Positions 50,139-59,652 of a stretch of DNA of 64,000 bases are shown one piece after another (positions within the stretch are counted from its first letter, which is position 1; each line of letters begins with the position of its first letter). A program made the translations under genes and the position numbers. The notes below the pieces were generated by a model. That model was not told the origin of the DNA. It saw nothing but the letters and a program-made list of their open reading frames with translations, and did no database searches. Source of the stretch: an uncultured Clostridium sp. (GTDB taxonomy: Bacteria > Bacillota_I > Bacilli_A > RF39 > UBA660); assembly GCA_905193755.1 (NCBI GenBank), contig CAJJPX010000002.1, forward strand, positions 1 through 64,000, read 5' to 3'.

Positions 50139-51101
50139 ATGAAAGATATAGAAAACTCAATTATGTATAAAGAAGGAAATATTCTTAAGAGTAGAATAGA
50201 AGAACTTAATAAGAAAATAAAAAGTGCATCTAAAGAAGCGAAAGAGTTTATAGAAAAAGATATAAGAAAGTATGAGTATGCCCTAAGAGGAGAAAATAAA
50301 GTAGTTAATGCTCTTATGAATAGTAATATTCCAATGCTTATATTACATGATTTAAATATTTCATATAAAGATCGTAGAGTTCAAATAGATTTTATGCTTA
50401 TAACTAGAAGAAACTATTATATATTAGAATGTAAGAATACTTATGGTAATATTTTAATTGATAATAGCGGTAACTTCTATAGAACTTATTATGGTAAGAA
50501 AGTAGGTATTTATAATCCTATAGATAAACTAGATAGAAATATAGATACTATTAAGATGTATTTAAATGATCATAGTACATTCCTTGAAAAATTAATATTA
50601 AATAAGGCTTATGATGACTTTTATCACGGAATAGTAGTACTTTCTAATGAAAATACTGTTGTAAATAGTAAAGGTGCGCCAAGAGATGTTAAAAACAAAA
50701 TAGTTAGGGTAGATAAACTAGTAGATTATATTAAAAAGATCGAAAAAAATTCTACAGAGTTTTCTAGTATGGATGATATTATAAAAGAAAGTGCTGATAG
50801 AATAATATCTCTATGTATAGATGAAGATATAGTAGATGATATAAATGAAACTAAAGTAGTATCAAGAGAAAAACTATTTGATTTAAATGATATTATTAAG
50901 AATAAACTTAAGAATTATAGAAACTATAAAGCTAAACAACTTAACTATAAACCATATTATATATTTAATGATAAAGTATTAAATGAAATAGTAAGAGTAA
51001 AACCAATAAATGAGAAAGAATTAAAAAGTATAGAAGGTTTTTCTGATACTAAGTATAAGAAGTATGGTAAAGATATTATTAACATAATTAATGGTAAATA
51101 A
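50139..51101 (+). CDS. NERD-domain nuclease-like protein with C-terminal HRDC
   Basis: 320 residues. The NERD domain (about 45-165) has GENKVVNALMNSNIPMLILH, QIDFMLITRRNYYILECKN (Asp and ExK of a PD-(D/E)xK-like site) and YNPIDKLDRNIDTIK. The last 70 residues (YYIFNDKVLNEIVRVKPINE to KYGKDIINII) look like an HRDC nucleic-acid-binding domain. Probably acts on DNA. Promoter TATAAT near 50109 and AGAGGTG precede the start. Confidence 0.82.
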   Translation: MKDIENSIMYKEGNILKSRIEELNKKIKSASKEAKEFIEKDIRKYEYALRGENKVVNALMNSNIPMLILHDLNISYKDRRVQIDFMLITRRNYYILECKNTYGNILIDNSGNFYRTYYGKKVGIYNPIDKLDRNIDTIKMYLNDHSTFLEKLILNKAYDDFYHGIVVLSNENTVVNSKGAPRDVKNKIVRVDKLVDYIKKIEKNSTEFSSMDDIIKESADRIISLCIDEDIVDDINETKVVSREKLFDLNDIIKNKLKNYRNYKAKQLNYKPYYIFNDKVLNEIVRVKPINEKELKSIEGFSDTKYKKYGKDIINIINGK

Positions 51102-51132
51102 AAATTGTAAGAATTAACTTACAATTTTTTAA
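51102..51132 (+). terminator. Bidirectional terminator
   Basis: AAATTGTAAG-AATTAA-CTTACAATTT with T tract, between convergent genes. Confidence 0.8.
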
Positions 51133-51593
51133 TTATTATTATACTTTTCATCAAACTCTTTTTGTTGTTTTTCGAGTTCTTCTTTTATTTTATTATATTG
51201 ATCATCGAATTCACTATTTCTACTATCAATCATTTCTTTGGTATTATTTATTTCATCTCTTGTATCATTATAATCATTATTGAAGTTTACTATGTTTATT
51301 ACAACTATTGTCATTATAGCTAATATTATTATCCCAACTACAACGAACATAATCTTACTAATGGTAAACGTTGATTTAAAAGTTTTTAAACTAGTATCCA
51401 TTATATCTTTAGTTTTTTCTTTTAATTCATTATCTAACTCTTTACTTCTTAAGTCAGTATCTTTTTCTTTATTAAATCTTTCTTTATATTCTTTATAGTC
51501 TTGGTTTTTTGAATATGGTGCTTTACAGTTAGGACAAACTTTATCTTTGTCTATATCTATATTAGTACCACAATGCTCACATATTATTTTCAT
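51129..51593 (-). CDS. Zinc-ribbon, single-pass membrane, coiled-coil protein
   Basis: 154 residues: CEHCG...CPNC ribbon at 4-25, charged helix, one membrane helix at about 78-98, and a C-terminal coiled coil (DNDYNDTRDEINNTKEMI to EKQQKEFDEKYN). Third protein in the window with an N-terminal ribbon on a membrane protein. It lies 9 bp after murD on the same strand. Function unknown. Confidence 0.68.
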   Translation of the reverse strand: MKIICEHCGTNIDIDKDKVCPNCKAPYSKNQDYKEYKERFNKEKDTDLRSKELDNELKEKTKDIMDTSLKTFKSTFTISKIMFVVVGIIILAIMTIVVINIVNFNNDYNDTRDEINNTKEMIDSRNSEFDDQYNKIKEELEKQQKEFDEKYNNN

Positions 51594-51601
51594 ATTAACT
51601 C

Positions 51602-52939
51602 CTATAATTCTTTAACTAATTTTTTAAATTCATCGCCTCTGTCTTCAAATTTAGCATATTGATCCCAAGATGCACTTGCTGGACTTAGAAGAATAACATC
51701 TCCACTAACACTTTCTTTATTAGCAACTTCTACTGCTTCTTTTAAAGTATTAACCATAGTACATTTAATACCTAGTGAATCTATTTGTTTCTTACATCTT
51801 TCTTTACATTCACCATAACATACTACTGCTTTAGTATTTTTCATATAGTCTTTTAAATCTAAGAAGTTTTGTGTTCTTTCTTGACCACCTAATAATATAA
51901 TAGTTGGTTTTTTAAATGCACTAAGAGCTATTTGAGTAGCAGTTATATTAGTAGCTTTAGAATCATTATAGAAGTCTTTTCCTTCAAATGTTCTAACATA
52001 TTCTATTCTATGTTCTACTCCAGTAAATTCACTTATAGCCTTACACATTATTTCATTTGATATACCAAGTTCCTTAGCAATCATAATAGCACACATAACG
52101 TTTTCATAATTATGATTACCTTGTAATTTAATATCTTTAGTATCTATTATTTCTTCACCATAATAGTATATCTTACCATTCTCTAAGTAAGCTCCATCTA
52201 TCTTTTCTTTACTAGTAAAGTATTTCTTAGTACTCTTTATATCTTTAGTAATTCTGTATGCGTCTTCGTTTCCTTTATTAATGATTGCAATATTCTTAGA
52301 AGTATGATTTTGGAATATTCTAAGTTTATTTTCATTATAATATTCACGAGTACCAAACATATCTAAATGTGCTTCATATATATTAGTAAGTACTGCAATA
52401 TCAGGATTAAAATCATAGAAATCATGAAGTTGTGGAACACCTATTTCCATAACTAAATAATCATTTTCTTTAATATCCTCAATAACTTCACATAAAGGGA
52501 ATCCTATATTACCAGCTAAATGTGTTCTACCAGGGAATGCAGCACTAACTATTTCATAAGTAAGTGATGTAGTAGTAGTTTTACCATTAGTACCAGTAAT
52601 AGCTACTAACTTAACTCCTTTAGGTAATAAATGATAAGCCATTTCTATTTCATTAATAACTTTAATATTATGTTCTTCTGCGTATTTTAAATATTTATGA
52701 TCAAAATGAACTCCTGGATTCTTAATTAAGTAATCAAATGATTCATCTAATATATCATCAGGATGATCACCTAATATTACTTTAACTCCTAAATCTTCTA
52801 ATTCCTTGATATGATTTTTATCTTGATTGGCATTCTTATCATTTAATACAATAGTGTTACCTCTTTTAGCAAGTACTCTAGCTGCATGATAACCACTTCT
52901 AGCCATACCAAGAATAAAAATTTTCTTGTTTTCAAACAT
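51602..52939 (-). CDS. murD: UDP-N-acetylmuramoyl-L-alanine--D-glutamate ligase
   Basis: About 445 residues. N-terminal Rossmann domain with FILGMARSGYHAARVL, the ATP site LVAITGTNGKTTTTSL near residue 115, EAHLDMFGTREYYNENKLRI and GVEHRIEYVRTFEGKDFYND in the ligase core, and SPASASWDQYAKFEDRGDEF at the end, all typical of MurD. It adds D-Glu to the peptidoglycan precursor in the cytoplasm and shows that this organism makes a wall. ATG at 52939 follows GGAGG. It is not in a mur operon here. Confidence 0.95.
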   Translation of the reverse strand: MFENKKIFILGMARSGYHAARVLAKRGNTIVLNDKNANQDKNHIKELEDLGVKVILGDHPDDILDESFDYLIKNPGVHFDHKYLKYAEEHNIKVINEIEMAYHLLPKGVKLVAITGTNGKTTTTSLTYEIVSAAFPGRTHLAGNIGFPLCEVIEDIKENDYLVMEIGVPQLHDFYDFNPDIAVLTNIYEAHLDMFGTREYYNENKLRIFQNHTSKNIAIINKGNEDAYRITKDIKSTKKYFTSKEKIDGAYLENGKIYYYGEEIIDTKDIKLQGNHNYENVMCAIMIAKELGISNEIMCKAISEFTGVEHRIEYVRTFEGKDFYNDSKATNITATQIALSAFKKPTIILLGGQERTQNFLDLKDYMKNTKAVVCYGECKERCKKQIDSLGIKCTMVNTLKEAVEVANKESVSGDVILLSPASASWDQYAKFEDRGDEFKKLVKEL

Positions 52940-53020
52940 ATTACACGCCTCCAATATAATTATACAACATTGATTAGTTCATATTTAATAATATGTGTAA
53001 ACTTTACAATGAAATAATAA

Positions 53021-53058
53021 AAAAATAACTACGATTTTTACTTTTTGTAGTTATTTTT
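53021..53058 (-). terminator. Terminator of the 53.0 kb membrane protein gene
   Basis: AATAACTAC/GTAGTTATT stem then seven T on the minus strand; contains the stop codon. Confidence 0.75.
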
Positions 53059-53742
53059 AATTGAAGTAGCTTTATCTTTTAAATATTTCATCTTTTCTTT
53101 TATATTAAATTTAAATTTAATATTTGGAAATGCTTTAAATACTCTTTTAGCAAGTACATTATCACTAAGTATCTTTTTAACTTTTTCTGTTATTTCTTTT
53201 GTATTATCTAAATGTACATATTTAACACCCATATCTTTAATTTTAATTATTACTTTGAATGATATAAAGTTATCTATTAAGAATAGTGTTAGTATTGTAT
53301 AAAATAATATATTAATAGTTAGTGGAGATATTTTATCAAATAAACTAAGAGCAAATGGATTAACAAATTTAACTAGTAAGAATCCAAGTACTCCGAATGC
53401 TAAACTATTTACTAAGCAAATTCTACCATTTATATTAAATTTATTTTTAGTATAATCCCACCATCTAGCATGAAATAATTTTTCCATTAAGTAACTTGTA
53501 ACATATTCACCGGCACTACATATTATAATTGAAAGAATAAAAAGTAATATAGGACTTTCTATATTATGAAGTAATAACACCATAGCAATAGCACAATTAC
53601 CATATATAGGGCAATATGGACCTATTAAGAATCCTCTATTTACAAAACATTTTGTATCAGGATATGTAGCGACTACTTCTATCATCCAACCAATCATTGA
53701 ATAAGCAATAAATAATAAAAATAATATTTTTAAATCACACAT
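53038..53742 (-). CDS. Putative ABC transporter permease, CmpB type (PF06541-like)
   Basis: 234 residues with five hydrophobic segments in the first 165. GFLIGPYCPIYGNCAIAMV and RWWDYTKNKFNINGRICL match the conserved core of this poorly characterised membrane family common in Firmicutes. The C-terminal 70 residues are soluble and basic. The start overlaps the end of the HD gene, so both are translated together. Confidence 0.75.
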   Translation of the reverse strand: MCDLKILFLLFIAYSMIGWMIEVVATYPDTKCFVNRGFLIGPYCPIYGNCAIAMVLLLHNIESPILLFILSIIICSAGEYVTSYLMEKLFHARWWDYTKNKFNINGRICLVNSLAFGVLGFLLVKFVNPFALSLFDKISPLTINILFYTILTLFLIDNFISFKVIIKIKDMGVKYVHLDNTKEITEKVKKILSDNVLAKRVFKAFPNIKFKFNIKEKMKYLKDKATSIKNNYKK

Positions 53743-54236
53743 CTATTTTTTCTCCTTTTCTTAAATCCTAAATATTTTGGATATTTACTTGGATGAGCAA
53801 GTACATTTAATGAACATTTCTTATCCATCATAGTAACAACCCAACTCTCAGCATACTTAGGTGGTTTTATATTAAGAGGAAACATATGTCTTAATATAAT
53901 ATCTTCTACCATTGGATTCATTAAATGAGGAAAATGCTTTCTTGCATTATATAAAGCTTCTCTTGCATGAACAAATCCATGTAACTCTTTAAATTTCTTT
54001 TTAGTATGATCATCCTGCCATGGCTTAAAATAAAAATCATGAAGTATTGCTCCAATACAAGTATTTCTAACATTCAAATTATGTCTTTTAGCAAACTTAT
54101 AAGATTCATATGCTACCTTCATAGAGTGTTCATAAACACTTTCATTTTCATGATGAGCAAACTTCTTTCTCTTTAAAAATTCTTTATTATTAATTATTTC
54201 ATCTATATATTCTAAAAACTCTTTGTCGTATTTCAT
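53730..54236 (-). CDS. HD-domain phosphohydrolase
   Basis: 168 residues. The metal ligands appear in order: YEHSMKVAYESYKFAKRH (His), GAILHDFY (HD pair), LHGFVHARE and EDIILRHMFPLN (His), with a final Asp in TMMDKKCSL. Small stand-alone HD proteins hydrolyse nucleotides or related phosphates. ATG at 54236 lies behind GTGAGA. Co-operonic with the CmpB-type membrane protein. Confidence 0.82.
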   Translation of the reverse strand: MKYDKEFLEYIDEIINNKEFLKRKKFAHHENESVYEHSMKVAYESYKFAKRHNLNVRNTCIGAILHDFYFKPWQDDHTKKKFKELHGFVHAREALYNARKHFPHLMNPMVEDIILRHMFPLNIKPPKYAESWVVTMMDKKCSLNVLAHPSKYPKYLGFKKRRKNRCVI

Positions 54237-54318
54237 AAATCTCACGTAAACATTATAACAAATATAGATAATTATTAAAAGAGATTATGCTATAATAGAC
54301 ATATAATATGGTGGTAAA

Positions 54319-55176
54319 ATGAAAAGCAAAGTTTATTTTACAAATGAAATAAGTAGTGAAAAATTAGTTGAAATTTATAAAAAGTTAGGTGTAGAACTTA
54401 ATGGTAAAGTTGCTGTTAAAGTTCATAGTGGAGAAAAAGGTAATCAAAACTATTTAAAACCTCTATTCTATAAAGATATAATTGATTACGTAGGTGGCAC
54501 TGTTGTTGAATGTAATACTGCGTATGATGGAGCTAGAAATACAAGTGACAAACATCTAAAACTTTTAGAAGAACATGAATGGACTAAATATTATAATGTT
54601 GATTTGCTTGATAAAGATGAAGAGTTAGAATTACCTGTAAAAGAAGGAAAACATTTGAGTGTTAATTATGTTGGTAAGAATATAGAAAATTATGATTCTA
54701 TGTTAGTTCTTTCTCATTTTAAAGGTCATCCAATGGGTGGATTTGGAGGTTCTCTTAAGAATATATCAATAGGACTTGCATCTAGTCATGGTAAAGCAAA
54801 TATTCATGGTGCTGGTAAATCTGAAGATTTATGGACTGCAGATCATGATTCATTCTTAGAATCTATGGCTGAAGCAGCTAAAACAATAGTTGATTATGAA
54901 AAGAATATAGCATTTATAAATGTAATGGCAAATATGTCAGTAGATTGTGATTGTTGTGCAGTTGCTGAGGACCCATGTATGAAAGATATTGGTATTTTAG
55001 CATCAACCGATCCAGTTGCACTAGATCAAGCATGTATTGATTTAGTATATAATTCTAACGATCCTGGAAAAGACCATTTAATAGAAAGAATTGAATCTAG
55101 AAATGGAATTCATACTATAGAAGAAGCAGAAAAACTACACGTTGGTACTAGAAATTACGAATTAATTAAATTTTAA
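54319..55176 (+). CDS. DUF362 protein
   Basis: 285 residues. VAVKVHSGEKGNQNYLKPLF, ECNTAYDGARNTSDKH, LSHFKGHPMGGFGGSLKNIS and the Cys cluster DCDCCAVAEDPCMKDIG followed by STDPVALDQACIDL are characteristic of DUF362 proteins. Other members carry an added ferredoxin domain; here it is absent, and the four Cys near 215-225 may bind a metal or cluster. Reaction unknown. Confidence 0.82.
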   Translation: MKSKVYFTNEISSEKLVEIYKKLGVELNGKVAVKVHSGEKGNQNYLKPLFYKDIIDYVGGTVVECNTAYDGARNTSDKHLKLLEEHEWTKYYNVDLLDKDEELELPVKEGKHLSVNYVGKNIENYDSMLVLSHFKGHPMGGFGGSLKNISIGLASSHGKANIHGAGKSEDLWTADHDSFLESMAEAAKTIVDYEKNIAFINVMANMSVDCDCCAVAEDPCMKDIGILASTDPVALDQACIDLVYNSNDPGKDHLIERIESRNGIHTIEEAEKLHVGTRNYELIKF

Positions 55177-55233
55177 CTTTATTTTTAAGTAATTTCGTGG
55201 TATCATTTACGAATGTTAAAGGGGATGAACTAA

Positions 55234-56862
55234 ATGAATGGAAAAGTAACATATATTTTTGGACATAAAAATCCTGATACAGACTCTATATGTGCATCAA
55301 TTTCTTTATCATATTTAAAGAATAAATTAGGTTTTAATACTGTCGCATCAACACTAGGTAATTTAAATCCAGAAACTAAGTATGCATTAAATTATTTTAA
55401 TGTTAAAGAACCATATCATTTAAATGATGTAAAATTACAATTAAAGGATGTAGCATATCACAAAGGATGTTTTATTGATAAGAATGTGCCAATTAAAGAT
55501 GCATTTGATTATATGAATAAATATTCACTAACGGGTATACCAGTAGTAGAAAATAAAAATAAATACTATGGATATGTTTCATTAAAAGAAGTAGCTCGTG
55601 AAATTATAACTGGAGACTTTCATAAAATAAATACTTCTTATGGAAACTTAATAAGTGTTTTAAAAGGAACGCCAGTATTAAAATTTGATAAAGAAATATC
55701 TGGTAATGTACTTGCTGCTACTTATGCTAAAGCTACATTTATAGAAAGAGTTACACTTGACAATAGTTATATACTTATTATAGGAGACAGAGCAGCAATT
55801 CTTGATTATGCAATTGAAAGTAAAGTTAAACTAATTATAGTTATCGCAGGTATAGAATTACCTCAAGAAATAATACAAAGAGCTAAAAAGAATAAAGTTA
55901 ATATTATTAGTACACCATTATCTTCATATGAAGTAGGGAAACTAATATCATTCTCTAACTATATTAAAGATATAATGAGGAAAGAAGAGTCAGTCACTTT
56001 TAATGAACTAGATTATTTATCAGACTTTATTGAACAAAGTAAAAAGTTAAAACATACTAACTATCCAATACTAAATAGTAAGAATGAATGTAAGGGTCTT
56101 TTAACTTTAACAGACACTAATGATGTAGATAAGAAACAAGTTATTTTAATTGACCATAATAATTCTTCACAAAGCGTAGATGGTCTTGAAGAAGCAGAAA
56201 TATTAGAAGTAATTGATCACCATAATATAGGAGATATTAATACTAAGAAACCTATTAACTTTAGAAATGCAGGAGTAGGTAGTGTTAATACAATTATTTA
56301 TGATTTATATAAAGAAAATAATATAAAGATTCCTAAAGAAATTGCTGGTCTTATGGCTTCAGCAATCATATCAGACACATTACTTCTTACATCACCAACT
56401 ACTACTATTAGAGATACTGATGCATTAATTAACTTATCAAAAATAGCTAAAATAAAATATAAGAAGTATGGTATAGAATTATTGAAACAAGGTATGACTA
56501 TTAAAGGACTTACAAATGAAGATATACTTCATAAAGACTTTAAGACATATAAAGTAAATGAAAAGATAATCGGAATAGGTCAAATCTTAACAGCTGACTT
56601 TGAATCTATGAATAAAAAAATAAATAGTTTAGTTAACTATTTAGACGAAGTATCACATAATGAAAATATAAGGGTTGTTACTTTATTCGTAACAGATATT
56701 TTTGAAAATGTATCTTATTGCTTATATAATAGAGATGCAGAAAATATCATTAAGAATAGTTTTGATCTAAAAGAAATATATGAAGGCGTACCTCTAAAAG
56801 ATATAGTTTCAAGAAAGATACAAATAGCTCCATATATAATGGATGCAATAGAGAAGGAGTAG
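55234..56862 (+). CDS. CBS-DRTGG family II inorganic pyrophosphatase
   Basis: 542 residues. The DHH catalytic half starts with IFGHKNPDTDSICASISLSY. Between residues 65 and 300 lie a CBS domain, a DRTGG domain (LIIGDRAAILDYAIESKVKL) and a second CBS half. VILIDHNNSS and EVIDHHNIGDI give the DHH motif, and DHHA2 ends the protein. Mn-dependent hydrolysis of PPi, regulated by adenine nucleotides binding the CBS pair. AAAGGGG precedes the ATG. Confidence 0.92.
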   Translation: MNGKVTYIFGHKNPDTDSICASISLSYLKNKLGFNTVASTLGNLNPETKYALNYFNVKEPYHLNDVKLQLKDVAYHKGCFIDKNVPIKDAFDYMNKYSLTGIPVVENKNKYYGYVSLKEVAREIITGDFHKINTSYGNLISVLKGTPVLKFDKEISGNVLAATYAKATFIERVTLDNSYILIIGDRAAILDYAIESKVKLIIVIAGIELPQEIIQRAKKNKVNIISTPLSSYEVGKLISFSNYIKDIMRKEESVTFNELDYLSDFIEQSKKLKHTNYPILNSKNECKGLLTLTDTNDVDKKQVILIDHNNSSQSVDGLEEAEILEVIDHHNIGDINTKKPINFRNAGVGSVNTIIYDLYKENNIKIPKEIAGLMASAIISDTLLLTSPTTTIRDTDALINLSKIAKIKYKKYGIELLKQGMTIKGLTNEDILHKDFKTYKVNEKIIGIGQILTADFESMNKKINSLVNYLDEVSHNENIRVVTLFVTDIFENVSYCLYNRDAENIIKNSFDLKEIYEGVPLKDIVSRKIQIAPYIMDAIEKE

Positions 56863-56876
56863 AAATACTCTTTTTA
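56857..56876 (+). terminator. Terminator of the pyrophosphatase gene
   Basis: GAGTA-GAAA-TACTC then five T, including the stop codon. Confidence 0.8.
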
Positions 56877-56883
56877 TTTGTAC

Positions 56884-56965
56884 ATCACATTAAAATGTGT
56901 AAAAGTATATAAAAATAATAAAAAACACACAATAAAATGCAAAATATTGTGATGATTTAGTCATA
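56884..56965 (+). repeat. Direct repeat flanking fic, left copy
   Basis: About 82 bp, roughly 85% identical to 58163-58244, with a 25-bp identical core around AACACACAATAAAATGCAAA. Contains the inverted repeat CACAATA-N10-TATTGTG (56928-56951). A diverged third copy lies at about 56994-57036. Confidence 0.75.
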
Positions 56966-57007
56966 AACGCACAATATATGCTTGAAAAATGTATAAAAAT
57001 AATGTAA

Positions 57008-57044
57008 AATACACAATGAATTCAAAAATATTGTGTATTTTTTT
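57008..57044 (+). terminator. Hairpin with T tract just upstream of fic
   Basis: AATACACAAT (57008-57017) pairs with ATTGTGTATT, followed by T7. Its stem is also a version of the CACAAT/ATTGTG motif of the flanking repeats, so it may double as an operator. Confidence 0.65.
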
Positions 57045-57083
57045 AATGAAAAGTGATATATTATAATAGAGAGGAGTGTTAAT

Positions 57084-58163
57084 ATGGAACCATATAAAGC
57101 TAAATTATTACCAATTCAATATAGACTTGATAGAGAAACTATTAAATTGTTAGGTCAAGCAAATGATAAATATGGACAATATAAATCTTTACTAAAGATG
57201 TTCAAATTTGATCAAAGATATTTTCTGGATTCTTTAATTCTAGGAGAAAGTGTTAGATCATCAAGAATTGAAGGCACACAAATATCACAGGATGATATGT
57301 ACTATATTAATTATGTAGAACAAAATGATAGTATACAAGAAGTTAAGAATTTAAAGAATATGTTAGAGTATGCTACTGAAAAGTTGCAAAAAAATGATTT
57401 TAGTGTTCATATGATAAATTCTATGCATAAGATACTTCTTTCAGGCGTAAGAGGAAAAGATAAATCTCCAGGTGAAATAAGAACAATTCAAAATTATATA
57501 GGCCTTAAGGGTTTAGGTAAAGAAGGAGCAACTTTCGTACCACCAGTACCAGAAGAAGTACCAGAATTATTAGATAATCTAATAGAATATATGAATGATA
57601 TATATGATGATGAAGCATTTATAAAAGTAGCAATTTCACACGTTCAGTTTGAATCAATACACCCATATAAAGATGGAAATGGTAGAATGGGTAGAGCCTT
57701 AATGACACTTCAACTTGCTAAAATTAAAAATGATGAGCCAATACTATTTCTTTCAGAAATCATTGAACTTTACAAAGCAAGCTACTATAATGCCTTAACA
57801 GAATGCAGAAATGGAAACGTAGATGGTTTTATAAGATTCTTTTTACAATGTGTTGTAGACCAATGCACTAGAAATATTGGAAGAATTGAAAAAATAAATA
57901 GGGTATATGATGAAGATGAAGAAAATATAAGACAAAATATAAAGGGTAGTATAGTGCTAAGAATGCATCCATTAATGATGAAAAAAATAGTATTTACACC
58001 ACAAGAAATGTCAGAAGAACTTGGAGTGCATATCAATACAATAATTGGAATACTAAACAAAATGATAAAGTTAAAAATGATTACAAAAGAAAAGAAAGAT
58101 GGAACAAATAGAATAACTTATAGATATATAAGAATATATGATACATTTGTAGAACAGTTGTAA
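57084..58163 (+). CDS. Fic-domain protein with built-in inhibitory helix
   Basis: 359 residues. The Fic motif HPYKDGNGRMGRAL (His193) is intact, consistent with AMP transfer to protein hydroxyls. The N-terminal inhibitory motif SSRIEG (59-64) fits [ST]xxxE[GN], so this is a class II Fic whose inhibition is intramolecular and needs no antitoxin. The last 80 residues form a winged-helix (VFTPQEMSEELGVHINTIIG) that may bind DNA or the target. GAGGAGTG precedes the ATG. Flanking direct repeats suggest acquisition as a cassette. Confidence 0.9.
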   Translation: MEPYKAKLLPIQYRLDRETIKLLGQANDKYGQYKSLLKMFKFDQRYFLDSLILGESVRSSRIEGTQISQDDMYYINYVEQNDSIQEVKNLKNMLEYATEKLQKNDFSVHMINSMHKILLSGVRGKDKSPGEIRTIQNYIGLKGLGKEGATFVPPVPEEVPELLDNLIEYMNDIYDDEAFIKVAISHVQFESIHPYKDGNGRMGRALMTLQLAKIKNDEPILFLSEIIELYKASYYNALTECRNGNVDGFIRFFLQCVVDQCTRNIGRIEKINRVYDEDEENIRQNIKGSIVLRMHPLMMKKIVFTPQEMSEELGVHINTIIGILNKMIKLKMITKEKKDGTNRITYRYIRIYDTFVEQL

Positions 58164-58244
58164 TCACAATAGAATGTGTAAAAGTACGAAAAAATACTAA
58201 GAAACACACAATAAAATGCAAAATATTATGATAATTTAGTAATA
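58163..58244 (+). repeat. Direct repeat flanking fic, right copy
   Basis: Same orientation and length as 56884-56965. It begins at the last base of the fic stop codon. The inverted repeat inside is slightly degraded (CACAATA...TATTATG). Confidence 0.75.
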
Positions 58245-58313
58245 TGATCACAATAAATCACAATCTATTGTATAAATTTAACTTAAAAGTATTATAAAAT
58301 AACAATGTAATGT

Positions 58314-58347
58314 AAAAATACTAGGAAGATTAAATCCTAGTATTTTA
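58314..58347 (-). terminator. Terminator at the end of the GH25 gene
   Basis: AAATACTAGGA/TCCTAGTATTT stem with A and T tracts; usable in both directions. Confidence 0.78.
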
Positions 58348-59547
58348 TTTATATAACACATTTAAATCAACAACACCATTTATTCCATCAACTTTACCTC
58401 TACTAGAGAATTGCCACATAGTATACGGTTTAGAATAACTAGATTTTTCAGATGTATAATGAGCAAGCCACGTATCTTTACTACCAACATCCCATATATT
58501 TTCTAAATAGTATTTACTACTATAAAGTGTTCCTTGATATCCATGCTTAGTAACTTCATTAATGAACGCATCAGCTATCAAGTTAATATCGGTAAGACTA
58601 ATATTATATGAATTAAAGTTATTCCAGTTTTCCCAATCAAATGCGATAGGTAACTCTAGAGTAATTCCATCAAGTGTATTAACAACATACTGGGCTTGCT
58701 CACGTGCTTCATATACATCTTTAGCATAACTAAAGAAATAAACACCAACTGGTATACCAGCTTTTTTAGCATTCTCTATATTCTTTTTATATTGATTGTC
58801 CATAACAATCTGATTCTTTCTATTATGACCAAAACCAATTCTAATCATCGCAAATTCAACACCTGCTTTTTTAGCTTTTTCCCAGTCAACAGTATCTTGC
58901 CAAGTAGATACATCAACTCCAATCATAGTGTTTTCATTCTTATATTTTTTTATTGCATCTTTTATACTAACAGTATTTTTAGGAGTAGATGCATTACTTG
59001 TATTTGTTTTTTTAGGTTTTTCCTTAACAACTAATTTAAAACTTTTAGTAGTAGTATTATTAGATGAATCAGTGGCAATATATTTTAAATTATACGTACC
59101 AATTTTATTAACGTCATAATCACCTTCAACTTTACATTCAGGTCTTTTATCATAATTATCAGCACATAAAGCTTTATCAACTAAGTTGACATTTGTTCCC
59201 TTAGTAGTACTATAAGAACCACTTATTAAAACTAAAGGCTTAGTAGTATCAACAATTTCATATTCTAAAGGCTCAAACTTCTCTCTATTATTGTGAGTTT
59301 TATAATGAACAAGAATTTTATTCTTACCTAATGTGTATGTATCAACTAATATGTTATCGCTTGTAATTTCACCATCCTCAATACTTACAATATCATAAAG
59401 CTTAACTTTGGATGCATATTCAAAAGTAAGATTATCACTAATAACAAGTTTAGTATTAGAACTGTTCATAACAGGCATATCTTCTTTTTTATTACATCCA
59501 ACTAATAATATAAATAATAAACAAATTATTAACATTTTATTTTTCAT
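58345..59547 (-). CDS. GH25 muramidase lipoprotein
   Basis: 400 residues. Lipobox LLVGC at 14-18 anchors it outside the membrane. Two Ig-like/beta domains follow (to about 175), the second with EVDTTKP-like and TDSSNNTTTKSFKLVV motifs, then a Ser/Thr/Lys linker and the GH25 domain from about 205: MIGVDVSTWQDTVDWEKAKK, GVEFAMIRIGFG, GVYFFSYA, IAFDWENW and TMWQFSS. It cleaves the MurNAc-GlcNAc bond of peptidoglycan. Likely a cell-wall remodelling enzyme rather than a phage lysin, given the lipid anchor. Confidence 0.92.
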   Translation of the reverse strand: MKNKMLIICLLFILLVGCNKKEDMPVMNSSNTKLVISDNLTFEYASKVKLYDIVSIEDGEITSDNILVDTYTLGKNKILVHYKTHNNREKFEPLEYEIVDTTKPLVLISGSYSTTKGTNVNLVDKALCADNYDKRPECKVEGDYDVNKIGTYNLKYIATDSSNNTTTKSFKLVVKEKPKKTNTSNASTPKNTVSIKDAIKKYKNENTMIGVDVSTWQDTVDWEKAKKAGVEFAMIRIGFGHNRKNQIVMDNQYKKNIENAKKAGIPVGVYFFSYAKDVYEAREQAQYVVNTLDGITLELPIAFDWENWNNFNSYNISLTDINLIADAFINEVTKHGYQGTLYSSKYYLENIWDVGSKDTWLAHYTSEKSSYSKPYTMWQFSSRGKVDGINGVVDLNVLYK

Positions 59548-59626
59548 ATTTCACCATAATAATTTTATCATAAATATATATAATTTTATACTATAGTATA
59601 TTACATATTTAATAATTTTATGCATA

Positions 59627-59652
59627 TTAAAAGAGTCTATGACTCTTTATGC
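59627..59652 (-). terminator. Terminator of gmk
   Basis: AAAGAGTC-ATA-GACTCTTT with T tract on the minus strand, containing the stop codon. Confidence 0.75.

Noticed and set aside
57084..58163. Fic/antitoxin pair
   Set aside because: No small antitoxin gene is adjacent and the protein carries its own inhibitory SxxxEG motif.
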